NCBI GenBank assembly: GCA_021234155.1
Contig: JAJEKV010000013.1
Location: 8,319,193 to 8,383,192 of the forward strand
Reading direction: 5' to 3'
From: Isoetes taiwanensis
Taxonomy: Eukaryota; Streptophyta; Lycopodiopsida; Isoetales; Isoetaceae
Length of the DNA stretch: 64,000 bases
The first letter of the stretch is position 1; each line of letters opens with the position of its first letter. Below, one piece after another: positions 1 to 11,235 of this stretch. The notes under the pieces are model-generated. The model was not told the DNA's origin. It did not search any database and saw only the letters and a list, made by a program, of their open reading frames with translations. The position numbers and the translations under genes were made by a program.

Positions 1-460
1 ACATTCCATCTGGAAAGCCAATTAGCTCGCTTCTCCTTTCAACAGGCCTTGAGGCGTTGTGGACTAATTGCCATGATATAGATGAGGTTTGGAAGGCGAG
101 TGTTGCCCATACTGACCATCTTTTGAAAGTATATGAGGTGATGTTCTAGTGTAACCCCTTATGGAGCAAGAAATCGATCTTCTGCAGAAATATCTGATAT
201 GGTACTGTAAACTTGATCCAAGTGGTTGAGCTAAAAAAGCCTTTTGACCCCCCTCAAGTTATTCCAGGTGGCAAGTGATACCACCGGTCCCCACACCTCC
301 ATCTCATATAGAAGAACGAGCTCCACCAAGACCCTGAACAAGTGCAGCTTGTGAGCTCAGTCATAAAGCTTTGCCTTATAACTATTGTTCGGCATTGCAT
401 ATAGCAAGTTCTAGCCTGTAGTCACTTATTGCCAGATAGAAGTGCCCCAAAATGCAATAG
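1..460 (-). mobile_element. LINE reverse-transcriptase C-terminal remnant
   Basis: Read on the - strand, about 440 down to 240 gives a peptide containing LVELVLLYEMEVWG, matching the 'vrpvLLYgvEvWG' stretch that follows the RT fingers and palm in plant LINEs. Stop codons interrupt the frame. The rest of 1-240 continues in the same orientation but is too decayed to read. No ends, tail or target duplication are visible because the window begins inside it. The same domain is seen in the LINE copy at 32384-33800. Confidence 0.55.
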
Positions 461-476
461 TAGTGAACTCCATTCC

Positions 477-600
477 CAGGTGGGCCTATGCATCATTGTA
501 AAGTTGAGGAAGGATTTACTTCAGCCATGTATATTGGTGGCAGCAGGACTCATCTAAGTGTGTTGTAAAATGTTCCATGCTCTATTCCAATGCAGCTTGA
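477..600 (+). mobile_element. LINE 3'-end fragment (AAT-tail family)
   Basis: The stretch around 523-590 (cagccatgta...gtgtgttgtaaa...) matches, in opposite orientation, the LINE 3' fragment inserted at 30842-30980 in the Tat-like element. It is a diverged, tail-less copy. It marks a repeat family rather than a gene; the small reading frame at 558-752 is not protein-like. Confidence 0.5.
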
Positions 601-1439
601 AACGTGAATTAAGTGTCCATGAAGGCCAACAAGCCTATCAGACAAGTACAATGATGGCTATCAAGATTAACAATGCGTTGGTGCATGCTGGGTTGCCCTC
701 GTTCAAAAAGAAACTAGGTTGGTTTCTAATAAGTTGGAAATACCTGAAGTAACCCATGGGCTATTGACTATAAACACTCTATATTGCCCAATTAGCATTT
801 GACTTATGCAAGTATCCATTGGTTTTGAGAGTTTTTTTGGATGCTGACAATATATATTCTGGATGCTTCTTGAGGAAAATATAATTTCAAATATATTTGC
901 TTAATAGATAATTAGTGAACAGATTGTTGCAGTACACTCTACCATGCTTGTATTAATGTGAATGTTATTGATGGCTTGAAGGCAATAAGATTTGCAATCA
1001 TGTGCCCTTTACTAATGTCGAGTGGTAGAAGTTGATGTTAGCAGTTGCTAAACTATGCATATTCCTGCTTCCTTGAGATGTTAAGTTTTGAATCCATTAG
1101 AATTAGTTGGTTCAAGGATTTTTATTAGGATTCAATAAAGATATGCAATAATCGAAAGGGATTATTGCTATAAGAATTCTATCATGGAGGCTGCCTTCTT
1201 TTTCTCGTCTCCCTTATGTTTTGAAGAATGAGTTGATAAAGAGCGAACTTCTCATCATTGGTTGCCACGCACCTTGTTCTGCCGACCCACTCTAATAAGT
1301 GTTTGTGTCAGGTCCGAACCTTCGCTGGTTTAAAGGTGGTTGACATACATATAATATTAGGGTAGGAACATTCTCAAAGAGATTCAAAATTTCCACAATA
1401 TATTTCGAAATGGTATAGAGTATAGAGCGTGATTTTGTC

Positions 1440-1790
1440 AATATACAAATGGATGTTTGGTCTTTATTGCAAGGTGAGGGAATTGATGCTTGGTGCTCTT
1501 AGCCACCGTTAGACCAACGTGTGGACACTAGTGTTGGGGTTTGCGAAGGATGCCCACTCCAACGTTGTTTGGTCTGTACATTGATCAGCTAGAGAGCTGC
1601 TTGTTCAACATGGGAGGGGCTCAGCTCATGCACCTTATCGTCTAGCAGTTCATATACGCCGATGATGTAGACCTCTTAGCTTTCACCCCAGCTGACATGC
1701 AACAGCATGTAAATGTCTTGTTCACATCAGTCAAGGCAACCTCCTTCACTTATAAAGGCCAAAATGTGGAGCTTGTGCCCAGGTTTTCAA
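1440..1790 (+). pseudogene. LINE reverse transcriptase remnant with YADD box
   Basis: A decayed + strand reading frame recovers the RT core. A degenerate 'GVxQGCPL' stretch (1530-1560) is followed, after a frameshift, by FGLYIDQLESCLFNMGGAQL, a stop, then QFIYADDVDLLAFTPADMQQ (about 1647-1706). YADD is the catalytic box of LINE RTs. At least one frameshift and one in-frame stop make it a pseudogene. It lies about 330 bp upstream of EXO1, opposite in orientation to the fragment at 1-460, so these are probably two insertions. Confidence 0.75.
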
Positions 1791-1818
1791 CCTTGATCTT
1801 GAGTATGGCAGTTTAACG

Positions 1819-1850
1819 AGAGAGAAAGAGAAAGAGAAAGAGAAAGATAA
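1819..1850. repeat. GAGAAA simple repeat
   Basis: Short purine-rich run of (GAGAAA)n-type units about 270 bp upstream of the EXO1 start codon. No other promoter element upstream of EXO1 could be assigned with confidence. Confidence 0.7.
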
Positions 1851-2116
1851 TAAGGTGCCAAGTGTCATATTCTGGGTGGAAATTTGAACCTTGTAAAAGG
1901 AATATTACTCTGGAATTATAGCTCGAAATATTCGGCAGCCTCGAAATTTCCTTGGCAAATGTAATTACTATACATTTCAATATTTTACTCAGAAGATTTT
2001 AGTGGCCCAAAGGTTGATGACAAATTTGAAAGATAAAAGGAAATAGGAATAACAGAGGAGACTGGCGCGAGAGGGGGAAGGGGAAATCCGGTGGATTTCT
2101 GCAGGTTGATCCTGCA

Positions 2117-5100
2117 ATGGGGATTCCAGGATTGCTTCCTTTGCTCAAATCTATCATTGGACCTGCGCATTTGCGTGATTATTCGGGAAAAAAGGCAGCT
2201 GTTGATACTTACTCTTGGCTCCACAAGGCCGCATTTACCTGTAGCAGGGAACTCTGCGAAGGCGAACCCACCGTCAAGTACGTCTCTAACGATCTCATTA
2301 CCTTCCATGGATTGTTTTAATGCAACAAATCTCGCCAAGTGTTTCTTGCCATTGTTTCGTTTTGTATGATACGAAATGTAGGGCAAGTTTTTCTCATTTC
2401 ATGAAGTGAATGCAGTGGTTCTTGCATTTGAAAAGTTTTTTTAATTCCCGCCGAAAACTATGAGAAATTGCTACCCACAGGTCTAATTGCATCCAAGTGC
2501 CTAAACTGATTTGTTGGTACACTTGATCATTGGGTTATATTGGACTGTTTTACAGTTTTGGTGATTATAACGTAATGCATTATCTATGAGTTTATCATAT
2601 TTGTGGCAATAGGTTATCGATTTGGCTGCAGGTTGTCTTATTTATAGGTTTGAATTTTGATTCGGGGCTATAATTGACTAAGTCTTTCGTTTTAGAGATT
2701 CTTATGGTATAAAGCTCACATTGTCACGCAATCTTGATCTAGAATTAAGTATTGTGCTTGGTAAGGAAAGTCAAGTCGTCAATGTGCAGCACCACCTGCA
2801 GCCTCACGCAACCCATTTTATAGTGCGTTGGTACCGTTTAAGTTATCGAGAATGCTTTCAATGCTAGTTGTATTCATTTGTGTTGCTGTATCGTTAAAGG
2901 AAAGAGGTATCAACTATCTGATTTGCATCTCTATTTTTTGAGGTAGCACCTATTTGATTTGATGAATTGCTGATATTCCTATGACAAATTGCTGATATTC
3001 CTATGGCAAAATAAATTCAAACATCATATGCTGTGGAATGTGGCTTAAGTATATACCTTATTGTATGCATAGAGTGAAATTGCTCCAGTCCTTTCAGAGA
3101 TCCTGACATTATCACGAAATCTTGATCTGGATTAAGTATTATGCTTGGTAAGGAAAGTCGAGTAATCAATCTTCAGCACCATTTGCGGTCACGCAACCAA
3201 TTTTTATAGTTTGCTGATACACGTTTAAGTTATTGGAGTGTGCTATCAGTGCTATGTTGCTTTATCTTTAAAGGGAAGGGGTATCAATTATTTGATTTGC
3301 ATCTTTTTTTTTTTGAGGTAGCACCTATTTGATTTGCTCATTTGCTTATATTCCTATGACAAAATAAATTCAAACATCTTATGCTGTTGAATGTGGTCTA
3401 GGTATATACAGTATTGTATGCATAGAGTGAAATTGCTCCAGTATCATGGAGTGACACCTCTTCTTGTCTTTGATGGTGGCATATTGCCAATGAAGGCTGA
3501 GCAAGAAGCTAAGCGTGCGAGGTAAGTTGATCTCTAATAAATGTTTTATTTATCTATAAATAGGGAATGAATGCTGTAAAAGCATGTTCACGTTATACAT
3601 AAGAAATTAGTCTTGTCAAATCTGCAGGATTAGAAAGGAACATCTAGAACGTGCCCGTGAACATGCTCGTTCTGGAAATAACAGTGCTGCCTATGAATCT
3701 TATCAGAAAGCCGTAGACATAACACCACAAGTTGCATTGCGTTTAATAGAGGTTACCTCATTTCATTTCTTTTTAAGCAGTGTAGTTACACATTTGTGAG
3801 ATTTGAAAATTAGACCAATCTATTAATACAAAGTATCTCAGGTTTTGCGCCAGGAAAAGGTTGAGTTTATAGTTGCTCCATACGAGGCAGATGCACAGAT
3901 GGCATATTTATCCCTTCATGGGCTTGCCGATGTGGTGATCACAGAAGATTCAGACATGATTCCATATGGTTGCGAAAGGGTAAGATTGTCACTTCTGCAT
4001 CCTGCGGTTCTGCTAGACATTGTCTCATTATTAAATGTTTCTGTGAAATATAGGTCTTTTTCAAAATGGATAAATTTGGTCAAGGAGTGGAATTCCAATA
4101 TGGTGACTTAATAAAAAATAGAGATCTTAGCTTTTCTAACTTTACCAAAAGGATGGTGCTTGAGATGTGCATTTTGAGTGGGTGTGACTATCTTACATCG
4201 TTACCAGGAATGGGAATCAAGAAAGCTCATGGGCTTATCCACAAATTTAGAAGTTACCAGAAGGTATGATACGATATATGTGATTTTAACCAGCATCAGT
4301 TGTGCATAAAAGAGGTATCACGATGTCTGTCTGCAGGTCATTAAACATCTTAAGTTTTCGGGAGTTGCTGTCTCCAAAGAGTACGAAGACACGTTTGAGA
4401 AAGCAATTTTAACATTCTGTCATCAACATGTTTATGATCCAGTGACTGAGAATATTGTTCATCTTACTGAAATTTCCTGTGGTACAATCACAGATGTGGA
4501 TTTTCTAGGACCATATCCTTAATATCATGATAGTATAGAGCAATTAACATTCATATGGATCCATTGTTAGCTGCTGGTTCTCTTAACATAAAAAAAACAC
4601 AGCCCTTTCTCAGGAAATCGTGCAGGCAATTGCAAAAAGTCTTTTAGATCCCGTTTCACACATGCCATTTGACAAGATGCAGCCTGTGGAGAATGTGGCA
4701 GCTCATCCAGATCATCGGCAAAGGCGAATTTCCTTACCTGTTCAGAAGAATGTTCTAACAAATTATTTTAGTATCCAGTGACATTATATTTATTAGCATG
4801 ATGTGCAAAACTCTTTGGAGAAATACACTGGTCCAACATGTCAACCTTAATTCATGTAGTTTTAACAAGCGAGGCATCGAAGAAGCAGTTCAAGCTTCCC
4901 AGAAGCTCCCTTGGGTCTCTGGAAGCTGCTCAAGATGACTCTCAATGTATTGCTAGCAATTCTGACGAAGTCACAGCAACATCAAGTTCATTATATACCT
5001 CAGGCAATACCACGACTCCCCCAAATTCAATCAGAGCAAATTTTACTAGAAGTGATGAACCGGGAGCGGGCCTAGATTTTCTTTCAGTCCCAGATACTCC

Positions 5101-6217
5101 TGATTTCATGCTCAGATTTAAGCTAGATGAGGAAACAGACACGGTGAGTGATGTACTTGCTTTTGCTCTGTTATATATCCAAATATTATTTGCTAATTAT
5201 CAATATTAAGCAGGTACCATGTTGTGAGTTTGGACAAGACAAGAAAAGAGTCTGCAGGTCACAGGGTATGTATACAACAGTCCTGGCATGTCCTTTGATA
5301 GATGGCTAGTAAAAAGCTGAGTATTACTCGTGTTAATTATGAGGTCCTTGCAGCGTCTAATCGAGATGCATCTGAGAGCCCTAAAAAGCTCCCTGAACCA
5401 TCTGTTCAGACTGCATCTGTTCTTCGTTCAAAAAACATTTATACTACAGAAGGGGCAAATGGTAAGGTAGTTGTGAAAAGTTCATACTTCTCATCTGCCA
5501 AAGCCAAGGACACAGCTATTGATGCCTTCCAAGAGAATAGGTCACAATTTGGTACCAATGATGTCGACACAAGGGAAAAAGATGAAGTTGAAGAATGCTC
5601 TCATGACTTTTCAGTAAGAGATAACTAAGCAAGCCCATTTTGCGGTTTCTTGGATGACAAATCTAGTCTATTTTTCCAGGAGTATAAGCATGATGATAGG
5701 CCAAGAAAAAGGAGTAACAAGCCCAGTAGCTTGTTTGCTGTAAAGGGTAAGCATCTTGAACTGTTGCTTGATTGAGAGCGTGTTTTATTTTTCACCATTG
5801 TCCATATACAGGAAAACATATTCCATCATTTAACAGCAATCTATTAAATGGAGATGCTTCCGTCAATCGCATATTTTCTTCAAACGTTTCACATGTGGAG
5901 GAATACGTTGGCATTGCACATTCATCCATAGATAAATTTATTGCAACCATAGCCCCATTCAGATGCTCGCCAGGTGTGAGAGCAAGTGGGCTTCGCGCAC
6001 CCGCACTGGCCAAGCAAGATAAAAGCAGGTTTCTGTTCATGCCTTGTGGTTACAACTATTCAGACATAATACTTCTAAACAAATTCTAACACGACAGATC
6101 ATGCCTATATGCAGAGATCTCCAGAAGGCCAAACCTGACTTGGACCAATTTGCACTTGTAAATTTCAAGCCAAGGCGTTTTGGCCTTGCTAGGCCTGCCG
6201 GAAGAGGTGCAGTTTAG
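2117..6217 (+). CDS. EXO1: Exonuclease 1 (RAD2/XPG-family 5'-3' exonuclease)
   Basis: EXO1 is a nuclear 5'-3' exonuclease and flap endonuclease acting in mismatch repair, resection and recombination. My model has 12 exons: 2117-2277, 3402-3521, 3628-3751, 3842-3979, 4054-4263, 4337-4512, 4601-4770, 4860-5143, 5302-5613, 5680-5746, 5812-6028 and 6115-6217, giving 693 aa, close to plant EXO1 (about 735). The start fits the invariant MGI..LLP N-terminus. Metal-binding acids are all present: D30 (AVDTYSWLH), D78 (VFDGG), E150/D152 (YEADAQ), D171/D173 (TEDSD) and D226 (GCDYL); the last is one residue later than in human EXO1. The less conserved C-terminal half ends in GLRAP and ARPAGRGAV-stop. The joints of exons 1-8 reproduce recalled plant EXO1 sequence in phase. 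The exon 8/9 joint is the weakest: an alternative exon at 5214-5265 has a good acceptor but no acceptable downstream intron. Intron 6 is U12-type AT-AC. Confidence 0.93.
2690..3440 (+). repeat. Tandem duplication inside EXO1 intron 1, including a dead exon-2 start
   Basis: Two direct copies of about 350-400 bp (near 2695-3090 and 3095-3440) share blocks such as 'aattaagtatt.tgcttggtaaggaaagtc' and 'caaaataaattcaaacatc'. The second copy runs into the real exon 2 (acceptor ...tctag|gtatataca at 3401/3402). The first copy contains a homologue of the exon 2 start at 3051-3088, but its acceptor reads 'cttaag' instead of 'tctag', and it switches back to intron sequence after 'ttgctccag'. It is therefore a decayed partial exon copy. 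Confidence 0.8.
4513..4600 (+). other. U12-type AT-AC intron (EXO1 intron 6)
   Basis: The 88-nt intron starts ATATCCTTAA, matching the U12 5' consensus ATATCCTTT, and ends AC at 4599-4600. A branch-site match TTCTCTTAAC (consensus TTCCTTAAC) ends at 4587, leaving about 14 nt to the 3' end, within the U12 range. No GT-AG choice here keeps the frame. Joining 4512 to 4601 gives ...VDFLGP then ALSQEIVQAIAKSLLDP, which matches plant EXO1 (GPSMPQDIAKGIALGQLDP). The other AC, two bases upstream, would give an early stop. Confidence 0.9.
4771..4859 (+). other. EXO1 intron 7, possibly U12-type GT-AG
   Basis: This 89-nt intron starts GTATCCAGTG, sharing RTATCC with the U12 donor but not the following TTT. 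It has CCTTAAT (about 4845-4851), a near-consensus U12 branch motif, about 10 nt before the AG at 4858-4859, and no polypyrimidine tract. Joining 4770 to 4860 gives NYF-ILTSEASKKQFKLP, matching plant EXO1 KYFCFASVEAKRKFKAP. The boundaries are well supported; the spliceosome class is only suggested. Confidence 0.5.
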
Positions 6218-7245
6218 TTGGTACATTGACGACAGTTTAAAGTCCAATGCAGAGGATTCCAATCTGGCTAACATTTGGCAGTATTTCAAAATGAAAGGTA
6301 GCAGAAGGGTGTCTATCAACAAATTCATTCTGCACTATAGGCTTCTATTACGGGGAATGTCTCATAAATTTTCTTTTAGTTTTTGAAGGGAGCGTGTTTG
6401 TCCACCTTTTAGTATATAGGTCTGTTTTATGTGAAAAAGCATGATAATAGTCTGATGATCTGTTCGTTATACTTGTTATGTAGATTGACATTGGGAGAAT
6501 AGACCAATCAACGCTTTTTTTTATGGATGGCTTGGAGCTCAAAATCTGTATTAGATTGGTACGAGCATGGAGAGAGATCTTTCTCAACCATCTATCTGCA
6601 GCTCATTATCAATAGAGGGGTTGATGACAAAACGCAAAGATGATGTTTGCAAATGAACTTCCATGCATGGTTGAGATCTTTCAATTACTATCATCTGCGG
6701 AGGAATATTATTTTGGGAAAAGTACAAAATGCCCCTATTTAGTTTATGTAGTTATTAAAATGCCCTTATGAGTTTCAAAATTACCAAAATGCCCTTGACT
6801 AAATGTACAAATAAATTTACATGTTAAACTTGATTACCAAAATACCCCGACATTAATTACCAAAATGGCATTACATACTAATTTTGATCAATTTACACCA
6901 AATTTAATCACCAAAATGCCATGTATAGCAAATATAATTACCAAAATACTCCAACACAGTCTTGTTGTGACACTTACCATGAGCCAGTGTTTCTTGTGGT
7001 TTTGGCGCACGCTATTGGAGGCATGTTGCCACCAGCCACACACAGACCTCTCGAACATCCAAAACTGAAATGCGTGCACATAGAAGATGTAAAAAAAAGG
7101 AATATTTTTATGGAAGGTGTAATCGAAGAGACACAATGCATGCAGTTTTAGGGTTCTAATTCAGTTATGATTGTGACTTCTGTAACATCTTTATTGAATT
7201 TAAACTTCTATTCTTGCGGCATTTAGTATAGATTGAGTAGGATAA

Positions 7246-7676
7246 TGTAATGGATCTTGGCTTCAAGGATGCTACAAGGTGCATCAATCTACACCTTCCG
7301 CCTCTACCCTCGGAATCCCTGATTCCCCCACGGTGTTAAGAGCCTTCTCAAGGCTCAGTATGATGCAAGAAATCAGAAGAAAGATTCAGCCTAGCTTCCC
7401 TGTGGCAAAACCGTGCCCTCTGCCCCAAATATGACAGATTTTTTATAAGGCCCCAAATGGGCATTGGAATCCCAGCCTTCTAGGTCCCTCCATGACCTGT
7501 ATCGAATGCATGAAAGGGCAGGTCTGTTGGCTGACTGCGCCATAGCCATGCTTCAATGGCCTTTGGTTGACCCATCCAATGGGGTGTTGCCACCTCATCA
7601 CAATAAAAAGAGTTTTATTTGCTTACCTAAGGATTTCTTTAAATTGCCCCCTTTATGATCCATAATGTTTATAACA
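7246..7676 (-). repeat. Chromovirus 3' LTR
   Basis: 431 bp, near-identical to 12689-13164 except for a deletion of about 45 bp (the partner has an extra 'gcttgatggaaagtcaac...' segment near 12911). The TATA region is altered here: the partner reads 'ttttatataagg' and this copy 'ttttttataagg'. Confidence 0.93.
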
Positions 7677-7692
7677 TACCTCCCCCTTTTAA
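7677..7692 (-). other. Polypurine tract of the chromovirus
   Basis: On the - strand the bases just before the 3' LTR read AAAAGGGGGAGGTA, the expected plus-strand primer for reverse transcription. The same tract adjoins the LTR of the element at 48085-53667. Confidence 0.8.
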
Positions 7693-7731
7693 ATCCTTGG
7701 TCCCCAAGGATTGTGGGTGTATGTGCATTAG

Positions 7732-7840
7732 AAACCCTTTTCCTGGGTCACCCTGTGACCATGGTTTCTTCATCTAGACCCTTCAGAAACCCGTTCCCTG
7801 GATCACCCTGTGACCATAGTTTCGTAGCTCATAGTTTGGA
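7732..7840. repeat. Two copies of an approximately 60-bp 3'-UTR repeat
   Basis: Two imperfect units built on 'gaaaccc.ttccctgg.tcaccctgtgaccatggttt' lie between the polypurine tract and the end of pol. The related element at 48085-53667 has about four copies of the same unit. Confidence 0.75.
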
Positions 7841-7939
7841 CGTCCCTACTTGCTATCCCTGATGCAAGTCCTCAAATTATACTAGGTAACTATCCTCCTA
7901 TTTGACCATTTTAATCTTTTCGTGGCCTCCACGGGTTCT

Positions 7940-10765
7940 GAGTCAGGTGAGGATTTTGTTGCACATACTCTTCACTCTCCCATGTGAGAGTGATTGACCT
8001 CGCCACAAGATCAAGTATTCTGCAATATTTCTATTGCGCAGCTTCCGAATGCGAGTGTCTAGAATCGCCTCAGGAATTACCTCAGAGCTAAGGGCTAGGG
8101 GTATCGTCGCTGGAGCAATTACATTGTCCGTGGACAATATTGCTTTCTTGAGTTGGCTTACGTGGAATACAGGATGCACTTCTATTCCATCTGGAAGCTC
8201 CAACTCATATGTTGTCTCATTGATCCTTCTTAACACTTTGAAGGGTCCAGCATATCGGGGTGTCAATTTGGGAATCTTTCCCTTGACTAGTGGCTTCAAG
8301 GTCCCAACCTTGAGTGCCGAGGGGTAAACTATTCGTAAGAATGAATACTCACCTTCCTTGAAGGTTATCTCTCTACGATGTTTGTTGGCATTTAGTCTGG
8401 CTCGATCTTGAGCCTTCTTTAGGTTGGCCCTACACTAATATAATATGGCTTGCATATCTTCCAACATATGGATAGCCGCATCAGTTTTCAGGGCTTGGTT
8501 AGTCCCAGTATATGACCTTGGGTTTCTACCCATCATTGCCATAAAGGGGCTCATTTTGGTTCCTGTGTGGTATGCGTTGTTGTAAGCGAACTCCATAAAG
8601 GGCAAATATTCCTCCCACTTGGACTATTTTTCAAACACAAAACTTCTTAACATATCCTCCAGGATCATGTTAATTCGTTCGGTTTGTCCATCAGTTTGAG
8701 GGTGGTTTCCAGTACTCATACTGAGGCTTACTCCCAGCCCTTTCATGAAATCTTTCCAAAAGTGCCCTGTGAATTTAGAGTCTCGATCGCTTACAATTCT
8801 TCGTGGCAGACCAAACATAGGGTACACAACCCGTAGGTACTCTTTGGCCGCATCCTGTCCAGTAGCATCACCCCAATGCTAAGAACTTTGTATACTTTGT
8901 CAGACAATCGACCATCACTAGCACTTGGGTGTGTTGTCGATTGGAACGTGGGAGTGCAACTATGAAATCCATACTTATGCATTCCCACCTTTCCAAAGGT
9001 ATGGGCAACGGTTGTAACAATCCTGGCATTTTGCCATGATCCGTTCTTACCGCCTGACATACCGGGCACTGTGATACATAAGATTTTACATCTTCTTTCA
9101 TACCAGGCCAAAGAATTGTCTTTTAATCAATTCGTATGTCTTCCACTCCCCCCCGTGCCCTGCTTGCAGGGTATTATGGAATTCGTACAGAATCTCCTTC
9201 CTAAGATTCTCTACTAAGGGAACATAAATGCGTCCCTTATAGAACCATAAGCCGTCATTTCGCGCCCAGAGAGAACCTTCTCTTTTGGTTAGATCTTGAT
9301 CCTTCTCATACAAATCCCTGATTTGTTGGAAGCGATCCCATTCTAGAGATGTCATTCCATTAATGTATTTTGTTCTGGAAAGTGCATCTGCAACTGGGTT
9401 ATCTTTCCCAGGGGTGTGCCGAATTTCAAAGTGAAATTCATGTAGGAAATCTAACCAGAGCGCTTGTCTGGGACTTATTTCTGCTTGACTTTGCAGAAAT
9501 TTCAATGGTTTATGATCAGTGAACACAATAAACTTGCGTGGCTCTTTATTGGTCCCTGACCTTAAGTAATGCCACCAAGTTTTTAAGGCATGAACTATGG
9601 CCAACAACTCTTGTTCATATGTGGCATAGTTCTTTTCTGCCGGATTTAATTTACGACTCTCATAAGCCACAATATGCCCTTGTTGCATTAGAACTGCTCC
9701 AAGAGCTTGTCCACATGCATCCGTATAAACTTCAAAGGGCAAATTTAAATCCGGAATTTGTAGAATTGGTTCACTTGAAAGTAAACCCTTGATTCGTTCA
9801 ACGGCTATCTTTTGTTCCTTCCCCCACACAAAGGGTTGCCCTTTCTTAAGTAGGTCTGTAAGGGGGGTAGCCACTTTTGAAAACTTTGGAATGAATTTCC
9901 TATAATAAGTGGCTAAGCCTAGAAAACCATCTGGAACATCTATAAGTTCTGGCCATTCCCTTATGGCTCGTACTTTGTCTGGATGTGGGGCCAAACCCTT
10001 TTCCGAGACTATGCGTCCCAGGTATACTACTTCTTGTTTTGGAAATTCACACTTGGAAATTTTGGCATAAAGCTTGTATATACTACTTCTTGTTTTAGAA
10101 ATTTACACTTGGAAATTTTGGCATAAAGCTTGTGCTCCTGGAGCATCATATACCTTTTCCAAGTGTTCCAAGTGCTCCTCTTTACTTCTTGAGTAAATCA
10201 GAATGTCATCCAGGAATATCTGGATAAATTTGTCTAGATGCCCTTGAAAAACAGTGTTCATCAGCCGCATAAACGTGGCTGGGGCATTTGTTAATCCAAA
10301 GGGCATGACCACAAATTCAAAATGCCCTTGGTTGGTTCGAAAGGCCGTTTTGGGTTCATCTCCTTCCCTAATGCTAATTTGATGATATCCACTTCTTAGG
10401 TCGATTTTGGAGAAATATTTTGCTCCCACCAATCGATCCATGATATCATTAATTCTAGGCATTGGGTAGCGATCTTTAATAGTGGCTTTATTCAAAGCCC
10501 TATAATCGATACACATGCGCATGTTCCCATCCTTTTTCTTTACGAGGATGACAGGTGCCCCAAATGGTGACTTGCTAGGCCTTATGAAACCCTTTTGGAG
10601 CAATTCTTGAATTTGTCTTTTCACCTCTTCTTGCTCCAGGGGGCTAAGTCTATATGGCGCCCTGGCCACTGGCTTAGTCCCTGGTTCTAAGTCCATCTCG
10701 TGGGAGATTTCTCTCAATGGTACTCCTTCGGGGAGTTCTTCTGGGAACACATCCCTATATTTCAA
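7940..10765 (-). pseudogene. pol: Chromovirus pol: RT, RNase H, integrase, chromodomain-like tail
   Basis: Reading down from 10765: RT (10765-10103) has [34 protein letters not shown] and the catalytic FLDDILIYS. RNase H (9994-9300) has YTDAC, YATYEQELLAIVHAL, FTDHKPL and ADALSR, retaining the DEDD acids. Integrase follows: a zinc-binding start near 9200-9060 (YEFHNTLQAGHGG, CPVC), then DDE residues in MDFIVALP, SDRDSKF and the glutamate after NHPQTDGQTER. The tail (8299-7943) has VHPVFHVSQLKK and EAILDTRIRKLRNRNIAEYL, a chromodomain-like fold typical of chromoviruses. Breaks: a 56-bp tandem duplication at 10023-10134 shifts the frame between RT and RNase H, and stops occur near 9098, 8868 and 8624. 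Confidence 0.9.
10023..10134 (-). repeat. 56-bp tandem duplication in pol
   Basis: 'tatactacttcttgtttt' begins at 10023 and again at 10079, each followed by the same 'cttggaaattttggcataaa' block. As 56 is not a multiple of three, the duplication alone breaks the RT-RNase H frame. Confidence 0.9.
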
Positions 10766-10934
10766 TGGTACTCCTTCCTATATTTATTAAGCAAACTCTC
10801 AAGCTTGTCATCCTTGTCCATAGCATTTATTTGCATTGAATCTATGGGGGAGTCAAGAACATAGACAAGATATTTTTCATTAATGTTGGAACAGAAACAA
10901 CGTTTGGCTTGCATAGCCGTTATTAACTTGGGGG

Positions 10935-11150
10935 AAACTACATAAGAGTACCCTGAAGGGTAATTTTCTTCCCTCCTTTAGAAATAACTAACAAGTGTTT
11001 TTTCCAATCAATAGGAGGATTAACCATTTGAAGCCATTTGATACCCAGTACCACATCAAATCTGGTCAGTTTTGCTAAGTCAAAACTTATTGTTTCCTCA
11101 TAGTCCCCAATGGTCAAGTGCACACCAGCCACCCCGTGGCTCCAATGCTG
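10935..11150 (-). pseudogene. Truncated chromovirus protease
   Basis: The frame 11132-10938 keeps the C-terminal part of an aspartic protease: VHLTIGDYEETISFDLAKL, then FDVVLGIKWL (the usual 'DvVLGmdWL') and IDWKKH. The catalytic D-S/T-G segment that should precede it is missing: only about 110 nt separate it from the gag zinc knuckle. Processing of the polyprotein could not occur. Confidence 0.75.
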
Positions 11151-11235
11151 AATCTGTTTTCCAGCTTCAGAAGTTATCTTCCTTACTTACCGAACTGGGC
11201 TCTCCCCGAGCTATGGCGGAGAGTTGCTTGGTTCC

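Noticed and set aside
5772-6089. Separate small gene in the EXO1 3' part
   Set aside because: The frame is EXO1 exon 11 read beyond its splice sites; phase and acceptors assign it to EXO1.
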